A stretch of 64,000 nt of DNA from Panicum virgatum. Taxonomy: Eukaryota; Streptophyta; Magnoliopsida; Poales; Poaceae. The translations under genes and the position numbers were made by a program. The DNA is taken from positions 32,175,172 to 32,239,171 of the forward strand of contig NC_053153.1 of the NCBI RefSeq assembly GCF_016808335.1. The letters are read 5' to 3'. This document shows, piece after piece, positions 20,966-30,666 of the stretch (position 1 is the first letter of the stretch; every line of letters starts with the position of its first letter). The notes under the pieces were generated by a model, which worked only from the letters and a program-made list of their open reading frames with translations, was not told the origin of the DNA and did not search any database.

Positions 20966-21349
20966 TCAGTTGGTGGTGCAGTTGAAGCTGAGGAGCTTCC
21001 ACGTCTTGGACTCGGAGCCGGGGATGCCCCACACGGTGGAGACGTACTGGCCGGCGGCGCCGGTGCCGTTGGTCGCCGTGAGCACCATCCAGTAGTAGTT
21101 TGCCCCGCCCCCCGCCGGCGCGGACCAGCACCGCGACGTGCTCACGTAGCTCATCGGGATCATGTACGCGATCTTGTACACGTTCACCGCGAACTTGCCC
21201 ACCTGCTTGATGAAGTAGCTGCTCGTGTCCTCCTGGGTCGTGTACCCCGGCGGCGGCTGCGGGGCGGCCACCACGGCCACCGTGGCCGCGCCCGCCAGCA
21301 GAGCTACTACTAGCACGGCAGCGACGACGACGACCGCCGATTGCTTCAT
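20966..21349 (-). CDS. Secreted cystatin-like protein 2
   Basis: Single-exon ORF of 127 residues starting at 21349. Residues 1-29 form a signal peptide (MKQSAVVVVAAVLVVALLAG). The mature part has the phytocystatin-like order: YFIKQVGKFAVNVYKIAYMI (helix with the FAV core), NYYWMVLTATNGTGAAGQYV (central strands), then STVWGIPGSESKTWKLLSF (Trp-containing last loop and strand). The central QxVxG loop of inhibitory cystatins is missing. A Cys in the middle and one near the C terminus could form a disulfide. Compared with gene 1 (11776-12203), the VGKFAV and VWGIPG...WKLLSF blocks align with VGRFAV and VWGV...WKLKYF. The 5' flank has a TATA box and the frame is intact. It is the best candidate functional host gene in the window; its role (secreted inhibitor or non-inhibitory cystatin fold) is inferred. 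Confidence 0.75.
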   Translation of the reverse strand: MKQSAVVVVAAVLVVALLAGAATVAVVAAPQPPPGYTTQEDTSSYFIKQVGKFAVNVYKIAYMIPMSYVSTSRCWSAPAGGGANYYWMVLTATNGTGAAGQYVSTVWGIPGSESKTWKLLSFNCTTN

Positions 21350-22325
21350 AGTGGCTGATCGGTCGATCGATCGACGGCTTGCTGTTTGTGCTAGCGACCT
21401 AGGAGGAGAGCTCTGGGGAGCGAGCTGTGCTGTCGCTGGTGAACTCGGTGTGGTTTGGCAACGATGCCTCGGCGCGCTATATATAGCTAGCCGTGAAGGA
21501 CGGCAGCCAGGTGGGGCTAGAGGAAAGGAAACTAGCTACCCGTCTAGGGTTGCCAAACCAGGAAACTGCTTCTTCCATTGCATTGTCGTACGTCAGAGCA
21601 GTAACACAATAATTAAGCTCGAGTGTACAGAGATAGCAGCAGTGAAAAGTGTACATGTATCCGTTCTACGAGGTGCCAGCTGGAGGTGTTCTTCACCAGT
21701 GCCGATCGACGACGCACGCAAGCACACTTCGATAGATGCTTGCGCGCGTGCATGGGTGCTTGTGATCGAGGACCTGGAGATGGGCGCGGCGAGCAAGTTT
21801 AGTCTCCAGGTTTACGCGGTTCGCTGGTTTTGCTGCGCGGGCAGGTGCCGCGCGGAATAACGAAGCCCCCGGCGGTCGATCAATTAACCGCTCTACTGGA
21901 CGGCGCATCGGCCGCGACGCCGCGCGCCGGTGGAGGAGCGGCGATCGATGCGAGCGGCGCCGCGCGGCGGAGAGGAGCTAGCTAGCTGGCCAAGTCGGCG
22001 AGGCCCATCCATCGAGCATCACGCCGACTAGCTGGTTCAGGTGTGGAAGTGTGAATTTTGTGACGGCCGGTCACGGAGTGAACTTGGCACGTGCTTCACA
22101 TACATCATACATGGGGAGGGTCGAGATTAGTGTAGTTGCCTTAGACCGGCCCAAAAGTCAAACTTGCACACGTACTCGGCCTTGGACGATGTAAAAATCG
22201 GCACGAATTGACCTGCTAGATCAGGACGATGGACGATCTATTGCGGGTTTACTGCTTGGCAGTCAAATTGGGGGTTGTTAGAGCATCTCTAAAAGTTCAT
22301 TAAATACAGTCCAAAAATTCTCATT
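21350..22325. other. Upstream region of cystatin-like gene 2 and spacer
   Basis: Low-copy-looking sequence without transposon hallmarks up to about 22270. At 22278 ttagagcatctct resembles the end of a TTA-flanked PIF element like that at 6893. No other gene seen. Confidence 0.4.
21478..21485 (-). promoter_or_regulatory. TATA box of cystatin-like gene 2
   Basis: TATATATA about 130 bp upstream of the start codon at 21349, flanked by GC-rich sequence. Confidence 0.6.
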
Positions 22326-22868
22326 CACTGCTAGAAAAATCTTCATTTGTACCAAGGAACCCCCGGTTTGTACCGGGCGCCCGCCCGGTACCGTCTGGCC
22401 GGTACTAAGTGGGCCGTCACTTAGTACCGGTCAGGCGGCCCGGTACTAAAGGTGCACTTTAGTACCGGTCGGTAACATCGACCGGTACTAAAGTGCCTGC
22501 CATGCAGGCGCCACAGGTGGAGCACTTGTTACCGACCGGTACTAAATGTTTTTTTCTTTTCTATTTTTTTGTTTGGGTTTCAACTAATTCACATTCGTAT
22601 ACGTTTGCGTATTCGTATTTGTGTACATCTGCATATTCATATTCTTGTATGTCTGCGTATTCGTATACGTCTGTCACGAGCGCTGCGGCTGCTGCGATCA
22701 CGGCGTACGACGGTGTGGCCTAACTCTGCCGGATCTCGCCGGCGATCAACCACGGGGCCCGACGCTAGCACGGCAACTGACGCGACCACGGCGGCACTCG
22801 ACCACGGGGATCTACGACTTCAACGGCGTCCAAGGTGCCGAACGCGACCACGGCGAACAGGCTGGTTA
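22326..22868. mobile_element. 5' end of a different CACTA element, truncated
   Basis: CACTGCTAGAAAAATC at 22326 resembles a CACTA terminus and is followed by subterminal repeats of the ttagtaccggtcggt type in both orientations to about 22550. These differ from the ggtaccggttgg repeats of copies 1 and 2. 22580-22680 carries a loose gcgtattcgtat repeat. The element is cut off by the CACTA end at 22869. Confidence 0.6.
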
Positions 22869-23397
22869 CACTACTAGAAAACGGGCCATGGAAACCGGTT
22901 GGAAATGGCCTTAGGCACCGGTTTTCCAACCGGTTTCCGACAACCGAGTCCAATGGCCTCACCTTAGGACACCGGGTATTTAACCCGGTGCCTTAGGCAC
23001 CCATTGGTACCGGTTGGAAAGTTCAACCGGTACCAAAGAGGCTGCCACACTGACGCAAGGTGGCAGCCCCTTTGGTACCGGTTGGTCTTTCCAACCGGTA
23101 CCAATGATATTTTCTTTTTTTTCCCAAATCCAGTTTTCTTTGTTATATTTATTACTGTTTATTCTTTTATAATTGCTAAACGCACTCAAGCTCTACAGTA
23201 CTATACGTTCATTGGTCGTTCGTGTTCATGTTCGTTTTCAGAGAATATTTGAAACTAACTAAAAGTGAAATGCGAACATATAATTAAACTAATTAGATGA
23301 ACTAATATATTTACAAATTTACAAACATCAAAATATAATGTTTAAAAATATTTACAAATGTACAAGTCATGTTTGTAGTCCAACTACTGGTCCCCTC

Positions 23398-24350
23398 AGG
23401 AGGTAGATGGAAGTCCTCTATGGATGTGACCGTCGTGGTAGAACTCGCCTCTAGGATCCAAGATCTCGTTCAAAATGAATCTGGCGAGCTGCTCGCACAC
23501 GGCGTTGATCCGATCAGTAGAGTAACATTCATCCCCCATTTGAGACATCTATCATTTAGAAAAAAAAGTATTAACATCATGTGCGTTAGTACAATTATGA
23601 AAATATACTAGTGAACGGTTTGGACGTACTCTCGTGTCTTCATCAGTAACTTTCCCGCATGGAGTCATGATGTGCAAGTAGTCGCATATGTAGTACCCGC
23701 ACCAATCAGTTCCTTGTTGTTGTCTCACACACTTAAGGAGAAACAAATAAATTACTCAATTTAGAACAATTTGGGATTATATACTTAACTAGACAAATCT
23801 TTAAGAATCAACATACCGATAATCCATGTTAACGTTCAGTTCGGGCCTCTATTGACCACGTCCTTTGTTATTTCGCACAAATTTTTTCCAAACCCTGCGC
23901 TCAAAGTTAAGTTTGATATTCAGAAATTGTTATTAACAGAAAAAAGATTTGATTGTGCAAACTGAACTTACATATTCAAGGGGTCTATGATATGTTCGAT
24001 TGCGGACTTTGGATTTCTCATTGAGTCAAAGACTATAAGATTGCCGGTCTCTACAGAAAGTATGAGTAAAATCCAATGATAACTGCGGATATAGATATGA
24101 TATATACATACATGCATTAGACAACTTAGTATTTATTTAGTAATATGAGTCAACCAAGGCTTACCCAAAGTTGTATGGTATGAATATATATGATTTGTAA
24201 TTTTGCCTAGTCAATGAATCGTACATGTTTTCGCACGTTTCCTTGTAATTTTCGTTGAGCACTTTCTGTTTGACTAGCAAAGGAGACATGAAGCCGATCT
24301 GATGATCCATGTTTTCGACTTCTTTGGGTCTCCTGTCTAAACGATACAAT
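23398..24350 (-). pseudogene. Ulp1-like (C48) protease exons of CACTA copy 2
   Basis: Minus-strand exons parallel copy 1: HQIGFMSPLLVKQKVLNENY (about 24350-24180), YHWILLILSVETGNLIVFDS (about 24085-23970; catalytic His and Asp), a short exon about 23905-23825, QQGTDWCGYYICDYLHIM (about 23737-23640; oxyanion Gln and catalytic Cys) and CEQLAGFILNEILDPRGEFY (about 23550-23400). All four catalytic residues expected for a Ulp1 protease (His, Asp, Gln, Cys) are present, unlike copy 1. Whether it is transcribed is doubtful because the element's promoter end is gone. Confidence 0.75.
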
Positions 24351-24464
24351 AGAAATTTTATAATGCACACATATAATTATGTTCTTGTTAACAAAAAGTA
24401 TTAATGTAGAGGTAAGTGATACTTACAAAACCCAAATGGTGATGATAGCGGCGTCGAGGGCTTG

Positions 24465-25625
24465 TCAATGGTAAATGTGATATAAATTTTCGAAGTACAC
24501 CCAGAAGTCCTCCTCCCCGCGGAAGAAATCATGGTCACGATACTTGACTCCAAATATTTTCCCATGGTCCTTCGACATTCGCAGGTACCATCTATGCAAA
24601 TTAAACATCTGTGTGCCTAAACTTTTCTCCTCTTCCTCAGTAACAAAAGGTTTTCCATGCTGGAATGGAGTAAGAATGGGAGCGACAAGGATTTCCGCCT
24701 CCACTTGCCCCGTTGCCTCCTCTAGCATTAATCCAGTTTCAGAAAGAAATATCGCGGCCTGTAGGTCCGCCTGGAGTTGCACGTCTGTCGGGTGTAGGAG
24801 TGGCAACCCTAGCACCCGGAGGGGCTCGAGTCCTTTTTGTTGTGTGCCAAGCTGAGGAATGGTATTGCCACATTTTTTCTTCAGATTGCTCACCTTGTGT
24901 GCTTTTGTCAGAGTACGATCATAGTCCGAGGTTAAGCTTTTCGGTTTTGGTGGGTTGTCTAGGTTTGCGAGAAGCTTTTTCCCTAGTTCTAGAGGTACCT
25001 TTTCCCTCGGCGGGGGGACTTTAGGCTTCAATTGTTCTTTTATATATTAAGCAGTCTCCTCTTCCAACTCATCAGTAGTTTTCTAGTAGGTTAATTTTCT
25101 TTCAACCGTTTTCTGCTTCTTCTTTGAGGGTCCAGTTAATTTTCTTTCGACCGTTTTCTGCTTCTTCTTTGAGGGTCCATCCGCTGGGAGGCCGGATGCT
25201 GTCTTTTTCTTTCCTTTTTCTGGGTCAGGAGGAGTTGGAATACTCGTGGCCCTTTGCACCGGCGGAGACAGTGGTAAAGGAGGTGGTTGTGGGGACGGCG
25301 GTGAGGGAGACCGCGGAGACGGGCGATCGGTCTGCATGGAAGCCGTTGTGCTTACAGTAAGTTTGATGTCGGCCTTACGCCATAGAACGACCCCGTGCAG
25401 TGCGTCTCCCAATGTCTTCTCTCCATCCCCTCCAACGAAGTCGAGGTCAAGATCCTGATTGTTTCCAACTATCTGCTTGACTGTGACGGAGGTGTAGCTA
25501 GGGGTATCGGCCTTCCATGAATTATAGTAGAAGGATTCATGCCATCCGTACTTAAGCCGAATCTTATATCCGCACAAAGGGCTATCATATGCTTGAGCAA
25601 CCTTGTGGTTTTCCACTCCAGCCAC
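24465..25625 (-). pseudogene. Linker and upstream exons of the CACTA copy 2 protease protein
   Basis: 25625-25083 reads ESFYYNSWKADTPSYTSVTV, GDGEKTLGDALHGVVLWRKA, a Pro/Ser-rich linker and PSKKKQKTVERKLT. A 45-bp in-frame tandem duplication repeats GPSKKKQKTVERKLT. A stop near 25083 and a gap separate it from 25031-24465 (KPKSLTSDYDRTLTKAHKVS, VTEEEEKSLGTQMFNLHRWY, FWVYFENLYHIYH), which leads into the Ulp1 exons. Copy 1 has the same order with different breaks, so each copy preserves parts lost in the other. Confidence 0.6.
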
Positions 25626-25640
25626 AGCATCTGCGGCGCA

Positions 25641-25729
25641 CTGACCGTTGTGACTGCGGGAGGGATGTCAGTTTATCGACTTCTCTCCAGTCTCACCGTC
25701 TGAGACGCTCCCGCTGTGACTGCGGGGGA
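25641..25729 (+). other. Short internal remnant before the Copia LTR
   Basis: Contains tgtgactgcggga twice, the second copy running directly into the LTR as its polypurine tract (gactgcggggga). It is probably the 3' end of the internal region of that Copia element. Confidence 0.4.
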
Positions 25730-25900
25730 TGTTAGAGTATATTAGGGATATCTCTATATTAGGTAGATTAGGATTGTATCTGTATCCTACCAGATCTGTA
25801 GGAGAGGCTTCTTGCCCTCCAAGTCATGTACCCCTATATATTCAGCCCCAAGGCTCAGGCTAATACAATCCATCCATTACACCAATTCTATTATCCTACA
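25730..25900 (+). repeat. Short (171-bp) Copia LTR, plus orientation
   Basis: Starts TGTTAGAGTATATTAGGG and ends ATTATCCTACA, with TG...CA termini, a TATA-like tatatattc and a preceding polypurine tract. No second LTR or 5-bp duplication is visible (atcag on the right, gggga on the left), so it is the 3' LTR of a truncated element, not a solo LTR. Confidence 0.6.
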
Positions 25901-28477
25901 ATCAGGACTGTAGATTTGATTCCTTTAGAATCCAACGTGAGAATATTTTTGGAAACTTTTGATCAGCAATCAAAAGTCACAATGTAAGTATCTGATTTCA
26001 CCATAATTCACACATATTGAAGAAGTATCTGTTTTCACCATTCCTTAAAGAAAGAATAGACAATATGGGGAGTGGAGGAAGAGCTCACTACTTTGAGACC
26101 ACCGGATTCTAAAATAATTTAGACAAACGTGCAACAGGTCAAGACCTGAAGAGCAAACATCTAGGGTATCTTCGAACAAGTAAATCTCTACTACGCAGAC
26201 TACTCCAAAAGCTTTAGCTACTTCTTGAGACTGAAATGTGCAGAATAAGGAACAAAAGCTAAATACATCAGTCTAAAAGGAAGAACGCCAATGCTGATCA
26301 AACTGAGGATCTTCATTGGTATTATACTGATGATGCTTGAATTGAAGGCACAATCGAGACATACCTCATCATAAAGCAGGGGCGAAGCCAGCCGAGCTGA
26401 CCGTCGGGGTCTTCTCCATTAGAAGATTGGGGTCGAAGCTGCTAGAAATAGGGATTTTATTGGATTTCCCAGATTTTATCGGGGTCGGCTGACATAAAGA
26501 CATGTAGCTCCGCCACTGTCATAAAGATAAGGAAAAGTACATGTGAACAATTTGCTTCCTCGGCCATGTGTTCGATCTGGATCATCCTACATAATCAAGA
26601 AGTCAGTTTTTTGTTGAACCAGGAAAATTGGATGACTACATGAACACATGTCTTAATACAAGAGTGTCAGAACACAGAAGGTCTGAAGAGAAGAAATGAG
26701 ATAACTTTCACATTGAATGGATATTTAAGTCAGCTCCAATTAAGAAAATGTCATGGCATGAAAATAAAATTCAAAAAGAAAACAATCAGAAGGGGACTCA
26801 ACATAGTAATTGTTGTGGTTGTACTCCCTCTGTCACCAGTCTTGCAATCAGGCAAAAAAGATTAAACTAAACCTATTTGCAAAAACATCAGTATTCTTGG
26901 CATGCTACAGGAATAAGAATAAACCTATTCATAACTTAAATGATTAACACAATTGTTAATAAGAAAACTATCTGCCATTAGAATTTGAAGTGAGAAATGA
27001 AACTAAAGAGAAGCTAGAAAAATTCAGAAAACTTACCATGCATAGTTCAGAAAAAAACAGAGCTAAAATTTTTTCAGTAGCCATTTAAAAGATCACTGAC
27101 ATGTACTAAAATTAGTGACTGTCAGTGCCATTACCCAGCACACGTTTACATAGTTCAAGGATGTAGCATTCCAGTATGTAAAGAGATACGGCGGTGACAT
27201 AGTATCAGCACAGTTCCTCAAATATTTCGAAAAGACACAAAAATAAAGTGCTAGGTTCAAGTAGGTACCTGCAATTTCCTTTCTTAACCCTTTTCGCACA
27301 TTCCAGCAAAATGCAATGCAAACAACTCTGTCTTTTTGAAAAGATAAACTGAATAAGCATCCTCTGTTGGCCCTGTTTCAAGTATGGAATAGCATTTCGG
27401 TAAACAACTCAGAAGGATTTTTTCAAGGTCACAATGTAAGAAGAAATATGTTATATTCACCAGCCAGGAGGCCAACAATTGAATTGTTTGAATAAAAAAA
27501 GAATGGGAAGAGGGTGATCGAGGGAAAAAAACATCACCTTGAGTAAGCCGACGACTTTTTCGATTGAGCAATTTAATCTTTTACTTCCTTAAAACCTAGC
27601 ATTCTATTGAATAAACTGAGAGCACATGTTGGCATTTACAGCATATATTATCTGCATCAAACATAGCAAGTGCTATTTAGCTTTAAGAGCTTACTGAAAG
27701 GACGGGACGCATGCAGATGCCCACTTCATCGGAAGAGGCCAGAGGCCAGCCAGTCCATGTTTTATTTTCCTCACATCATCAGTTAATGCGATCTTCGTTT
27801 TCCTTCCGTGGGTTAATGGGAACCATCAGTAGCAGCACAATACAAAAACACGAATACGCCTACAAATCGGTCTGGAGGGAGTAAGTCTGAAATTTGGATC
27901 TGTAACTAATCCACTACAACCTGTAAGTCATGCAAGGTTATTTTAGATCTAGTGAAATAACATTTGCTCCTCTCAAATTTTCTTTATGTGCATACTATTT
28001 CTAACCCTATTAAACTATTTTTAAAGCCAACAGATATCGTACGTAACCTATGTTAGTTGGCCAGAAAAAATTAGGTGGTAACAGAATATGGGTTAACAGA
28101 CTCCTCATATCGTTTTATGAGCTGCTGTCAACATAATTTTGCAGCAGTCAAGACCTACAATTCTGTGCAAAGCTAGACTTGGTCGGATTAACCTGCAACA
28201 TGGTTTCACAAACTTACTCTTATTTGTTTAAATCATGTTACTGTGCTGCCGTGCTCTAAGAAAGTACTGAGCAAGATTGCTGCTTATGTTGAAAGTTTGC
28301 AATCGCCGGAGCTCAGTACCGGTGCAGCACACTCGAAACAAAACTGGAAGTAGCAACAGCCACATAGCATAAATCTTGATCAGACCGGCTCATGTACTAT
28401 CTTGTACAAAGTCCATTTTGATTAAATCTTTGCTAGAGTTCTTTTTTTTATTCTTTGGGATTAGGCAAACCGATTAA
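25901..28477. other. Unassigned AT-rich region with small MITEs
   Basis: Many short AT-rich ORFs, none recognisable. Contains the hAT MITE at 26377-26518. A weak Stowaway-like pair (TA-CTCCCTCTG at 26822 and CTGGAGGGAG-TA ending 27883) could bound a 1.06-kb mariner-type element, but the inverted repeat is only about 7 bp. Confidence 0.35.
26377..26518. mobile_element. 142-bp hAT MITE with perfect 8-bp target duplication
   Basis: Termini CAGGGGCGAAGC and, inverted, CAGTGGCGGAGC; flanks tcataaag at 26369-26376 and 26519-26526 are identical. Same terminal family as the 994-bp element at 9807-10800. Confidence 0.85.
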
Positions 28478-28518
28478 TCTTCATTACTTTTTAACTTCAA
28501 CTTTACCCTATTTTAATA

Positions 28519-29974
28519 GGGAAAATTGGTTGTGTAGCATTGAAAGATCACAACTTCCACAAAATACCATTAAAAGCGTTCGACCCCGTAAAATACCACT
28601 AAAAGATACAAACGCTACTGAAAGTACCCTTCCGTTAGATCTTGCTAGCAACTCTGTTATCTTGGACAAAAATACCCTCAAACAAGTAAAGAAACGCGCG
28701 TACAGAAACACGCTGCGTTCCAGTCCGCCGTCCGCCGTCCGCCGGCCCCCGATGCAGTCGCCTGGAGGTGCGCCGTGTGCAGGCTTGGGTGGCCAGCGCC
28801 CGCCGGTCCTGGCGAGGCCGCCGCCGGCGCCACGCTGCTTGGGGTGGCATGCATCCGCGGAGCGGCAGAGGCCACCACTACGGAGACGGCGAGCACGATG
28901 TCGGAGAAGATGGCGTAGTGGTAGAGCGACGGGTTGGCGAACTACAGCGGCGGGAGTGCAGGACGAAGGGTAGTCGGGTTGGTAGAGGCGTTTGCAAGGC
29001 GGGCCTCAAGGAGGCGCATGGTGAGGCAGTGGAGCGATTTGGGCATGGACCAGGCGGCGGGCGCGGAGGAACTGCTGCCCCCACCTTTGTCTTCGTCGTC
29101 GTTGCTCAGTTCAGCAAAGAAAAGCATCGGAGCTCCAGCACCTTTGAGGGTTGCTAAGAAATTGACATGAGAGCGATAGCATTTGTGGGGAGCAAATTTG
29201 GAGCCTCCAGCACCTGATCATTCACACCACATATGGAGCTCGTATATGGGCACGTGAGAGTTCAATGCGGCCATGACTTTCTTGCTACGCAGATACGCTT
29301 CAATCGGGAACGGGGGAAGCGGGAGCGCAGCTTGCTGGCCGGCAGCCGGGCGAGCTGATGCCATGCCCACAGCTGGTCTCTGCGGCGGGCGTCGGCCGGA
29401 GGTGGCATTGGTCCTTCGAGCAGCCTGGCGAGATGGTGGAGGCTGGAGGAAGGTGAGCGGCAGCGCGCACCTTGGCGACGAGCCGCACAACCTCGTCCAG
29501 GTGGCTGGAGACGGTGAGCTAGCCTGCCGCCGACAAGGCGGTCCGGGTCGGGGTGCAGGACGGCAAGCACGGCGCACCTGATGGCCATCCTGAGCGCCTC
29601 CCCGGTGGCACGCCTCCTCCGCTGGATGATGGCCAAGGCGCCAAGCACGAGGCTGGGGAGTCTGCGGCAGCGAAGCTCGTGGCTATGGCAGACAGGAGGA
29701 AAGAGACGAGACGGAGGCGATGATGAGCAATTGGAGTGGATATGGCCGGTAACACCTAGAGGGGATGGTGATTCATGATTTTGGGTAGAAAAGTCATTTC
29801 ATCTCAATGATCTATGTTGAAAAGAGTCAAAGTAAATTTTTTAGTGAACAAATCTAACGGAATGGTACTTTCCGGTAACGTTTGCATCTTTCAGTTGTAT
29901 TTTACGGGGGCGAGCATTTTTAGTGGTATTTTACGGAAGTCGCAATCTTTCGATGCTACACAACCAATTTTCCC
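28519..29974. mobile_element. Pack-MULE (1456 bp) with perfect 9-bp target duplication
   Basis: Long terminal inverted repeats of about 125 bp start GGGAAAATTGGTTGTGTAGC on the left and the complement on the right, some 85-90% alike. Flanks attttaata at 28510-28518 and 29975-29983 are identical: the 9-bp duplication of Mutator-like elements. No mudrA transposase is present. The interior is GC-rich captured host DNA, including a galacturonosyltransferase fragment on the minus strand. The right half (29170-29760) also looks like host exon sequence but I cannot name it. Confidence 0.9.
28861..29049 (-). pseudogene. Captured galacturonosyltransferase (GAUT, GT8) fragment
   Basis: The minus frame reads MPKSLHCLTMRLLEARLANA, a premature TAG at 28942, then FANPSLYHYAIFSDIVLAVS and VVVASAA. 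The PKSLHCLxMRL and P.LYHYAIFSDNVLAxSVVV blocks are diagnostic of plant GAUT proteins, just at the start of the GT8 catalytic domain. The frame is continuous except for the stop, which replaces a Gln-like codon. Beyond VVVASAA the similarity ends. A transduplicated fragment inside the Pack-MULE; no enzyme can be made from it. Confidence 0.8.
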
Positions 29975-30174
29975 ATTTTAATATTGGAGAATTTTGATCT
30001 GAAGTTGTAGAGCTGTTCAGGCGTGTGGTTGTAAAAGTTTTCAAAATATTGCTATTTTTTGTATTTGATGCCCCTTGAATGCTCAAAATATTTTGTTGTT
30101 AATATATTTTCATTCTCTATGTATTGCGCTGGATATCTCTTGCTGCCCGTTGCAACGCACGGGCACGAACCTAG

Positions 30175-30385
30175 TATTAGGCAAAAAGATTGATAGGCAT
30201 GATTGATTGACCGCTCATTTCTTTTCCTTACTTATTAGTATTGATTTCAAATGACATGGAAAATGGATAGTTGATTGAAAGGATTGATTGCCCAATCACC
30301 CTTTCCTAATTTGTGTTGATTCCAAATACTTTCCTAAGACGACTCCAAAGGAACAAGTGGGGGTACATTTCTATTTTCAAAATCA
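30175..30385. repeat. Diverged direct copy of the left inverted-repeat arm
   Basis: 30185-30345 (aaaaagattgat...gattccaaatactttcctaa) repeats the sequence at about 30464-30630, spaced about 285 bp, showing an old tandem duplication of the arm. Confidence 0.6.
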
Positions 30386-30666
30386 AAATATCGACAGTTC
30401 CAAAATTACAACAAATAAAATTAGGAATGTGCATCGGACAAATGGGAAGGATGAGGGTATATTAGGTAAAAAGATTGATTGGAAGGATTGATTGACCGCT
30501 CATTTCTTTTCCTTACTTATTCGTGTTGATTCCAAATGATATGGAAAATGGATAGTTGATTGACAGGATTGATTGACCAATCACATCCTTTTCTAATTCG
30601 TGTTGATTCCAAATACTTTCCTAACTTTACTAAATCGTGTGGTCAATCTACATCCTACATACGTGT
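30386..30666 (+). repeat. Left arm of a 280-bp inverted repeat
   Basis: Runs from aaatatcgacagttcc to cctacatacgtg and is about 95% identical to the reverse complement of 32200-32479. Loop of 1.53 kb. No coding capacity. Confidence 0.85.

Larger units (their letters stand above)
22869..25640 (-). mobile_element. CACTA transposon copy 2 (Ulp1-carrying), 5'-truncated
   Basis: CACTACTAGAAAACGGGCC at 22869 is the 3' terminus of an element reading on the minus strand. It matches copy 1 (1-6200) through the subterminal repeats, the Ulp1 exons and the Pro-rich linker, then ends near 25640, where unrelated sequence and a Copia LTR begin. The first gene and the 5' terminus are missing. Confidence 0.85.
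28478..30174 (+). mobile_element. Probable Helitron, interrupted by a Pack-MULE
   Basis: The 3' end is clear: hairpin cccgttgcaacgcacggg (30146-30163), then CTAG at 30171-30174 before T. The 5' end is a guess, A|TCTTCATTACTTTT at 28478. The Pack-MULE 28519-29974 lies inside. No Helitron protein is seen. Confidence 0.5.

Noticed and set aside
25730..25900. Solo LTR
   Set aside because: No 5-bp duplication flanks it and a polypurine tract with internal remnant precedes it, so it is the 3' LTR of a truncated element.
26824..27881. Stowaway/mariner element bounded by TA-CTCCCTC...GAGGGAG-TA
   Set aside because: Only 7 bp of inverted repeat and an unusual length; kept as a remark, not a call.
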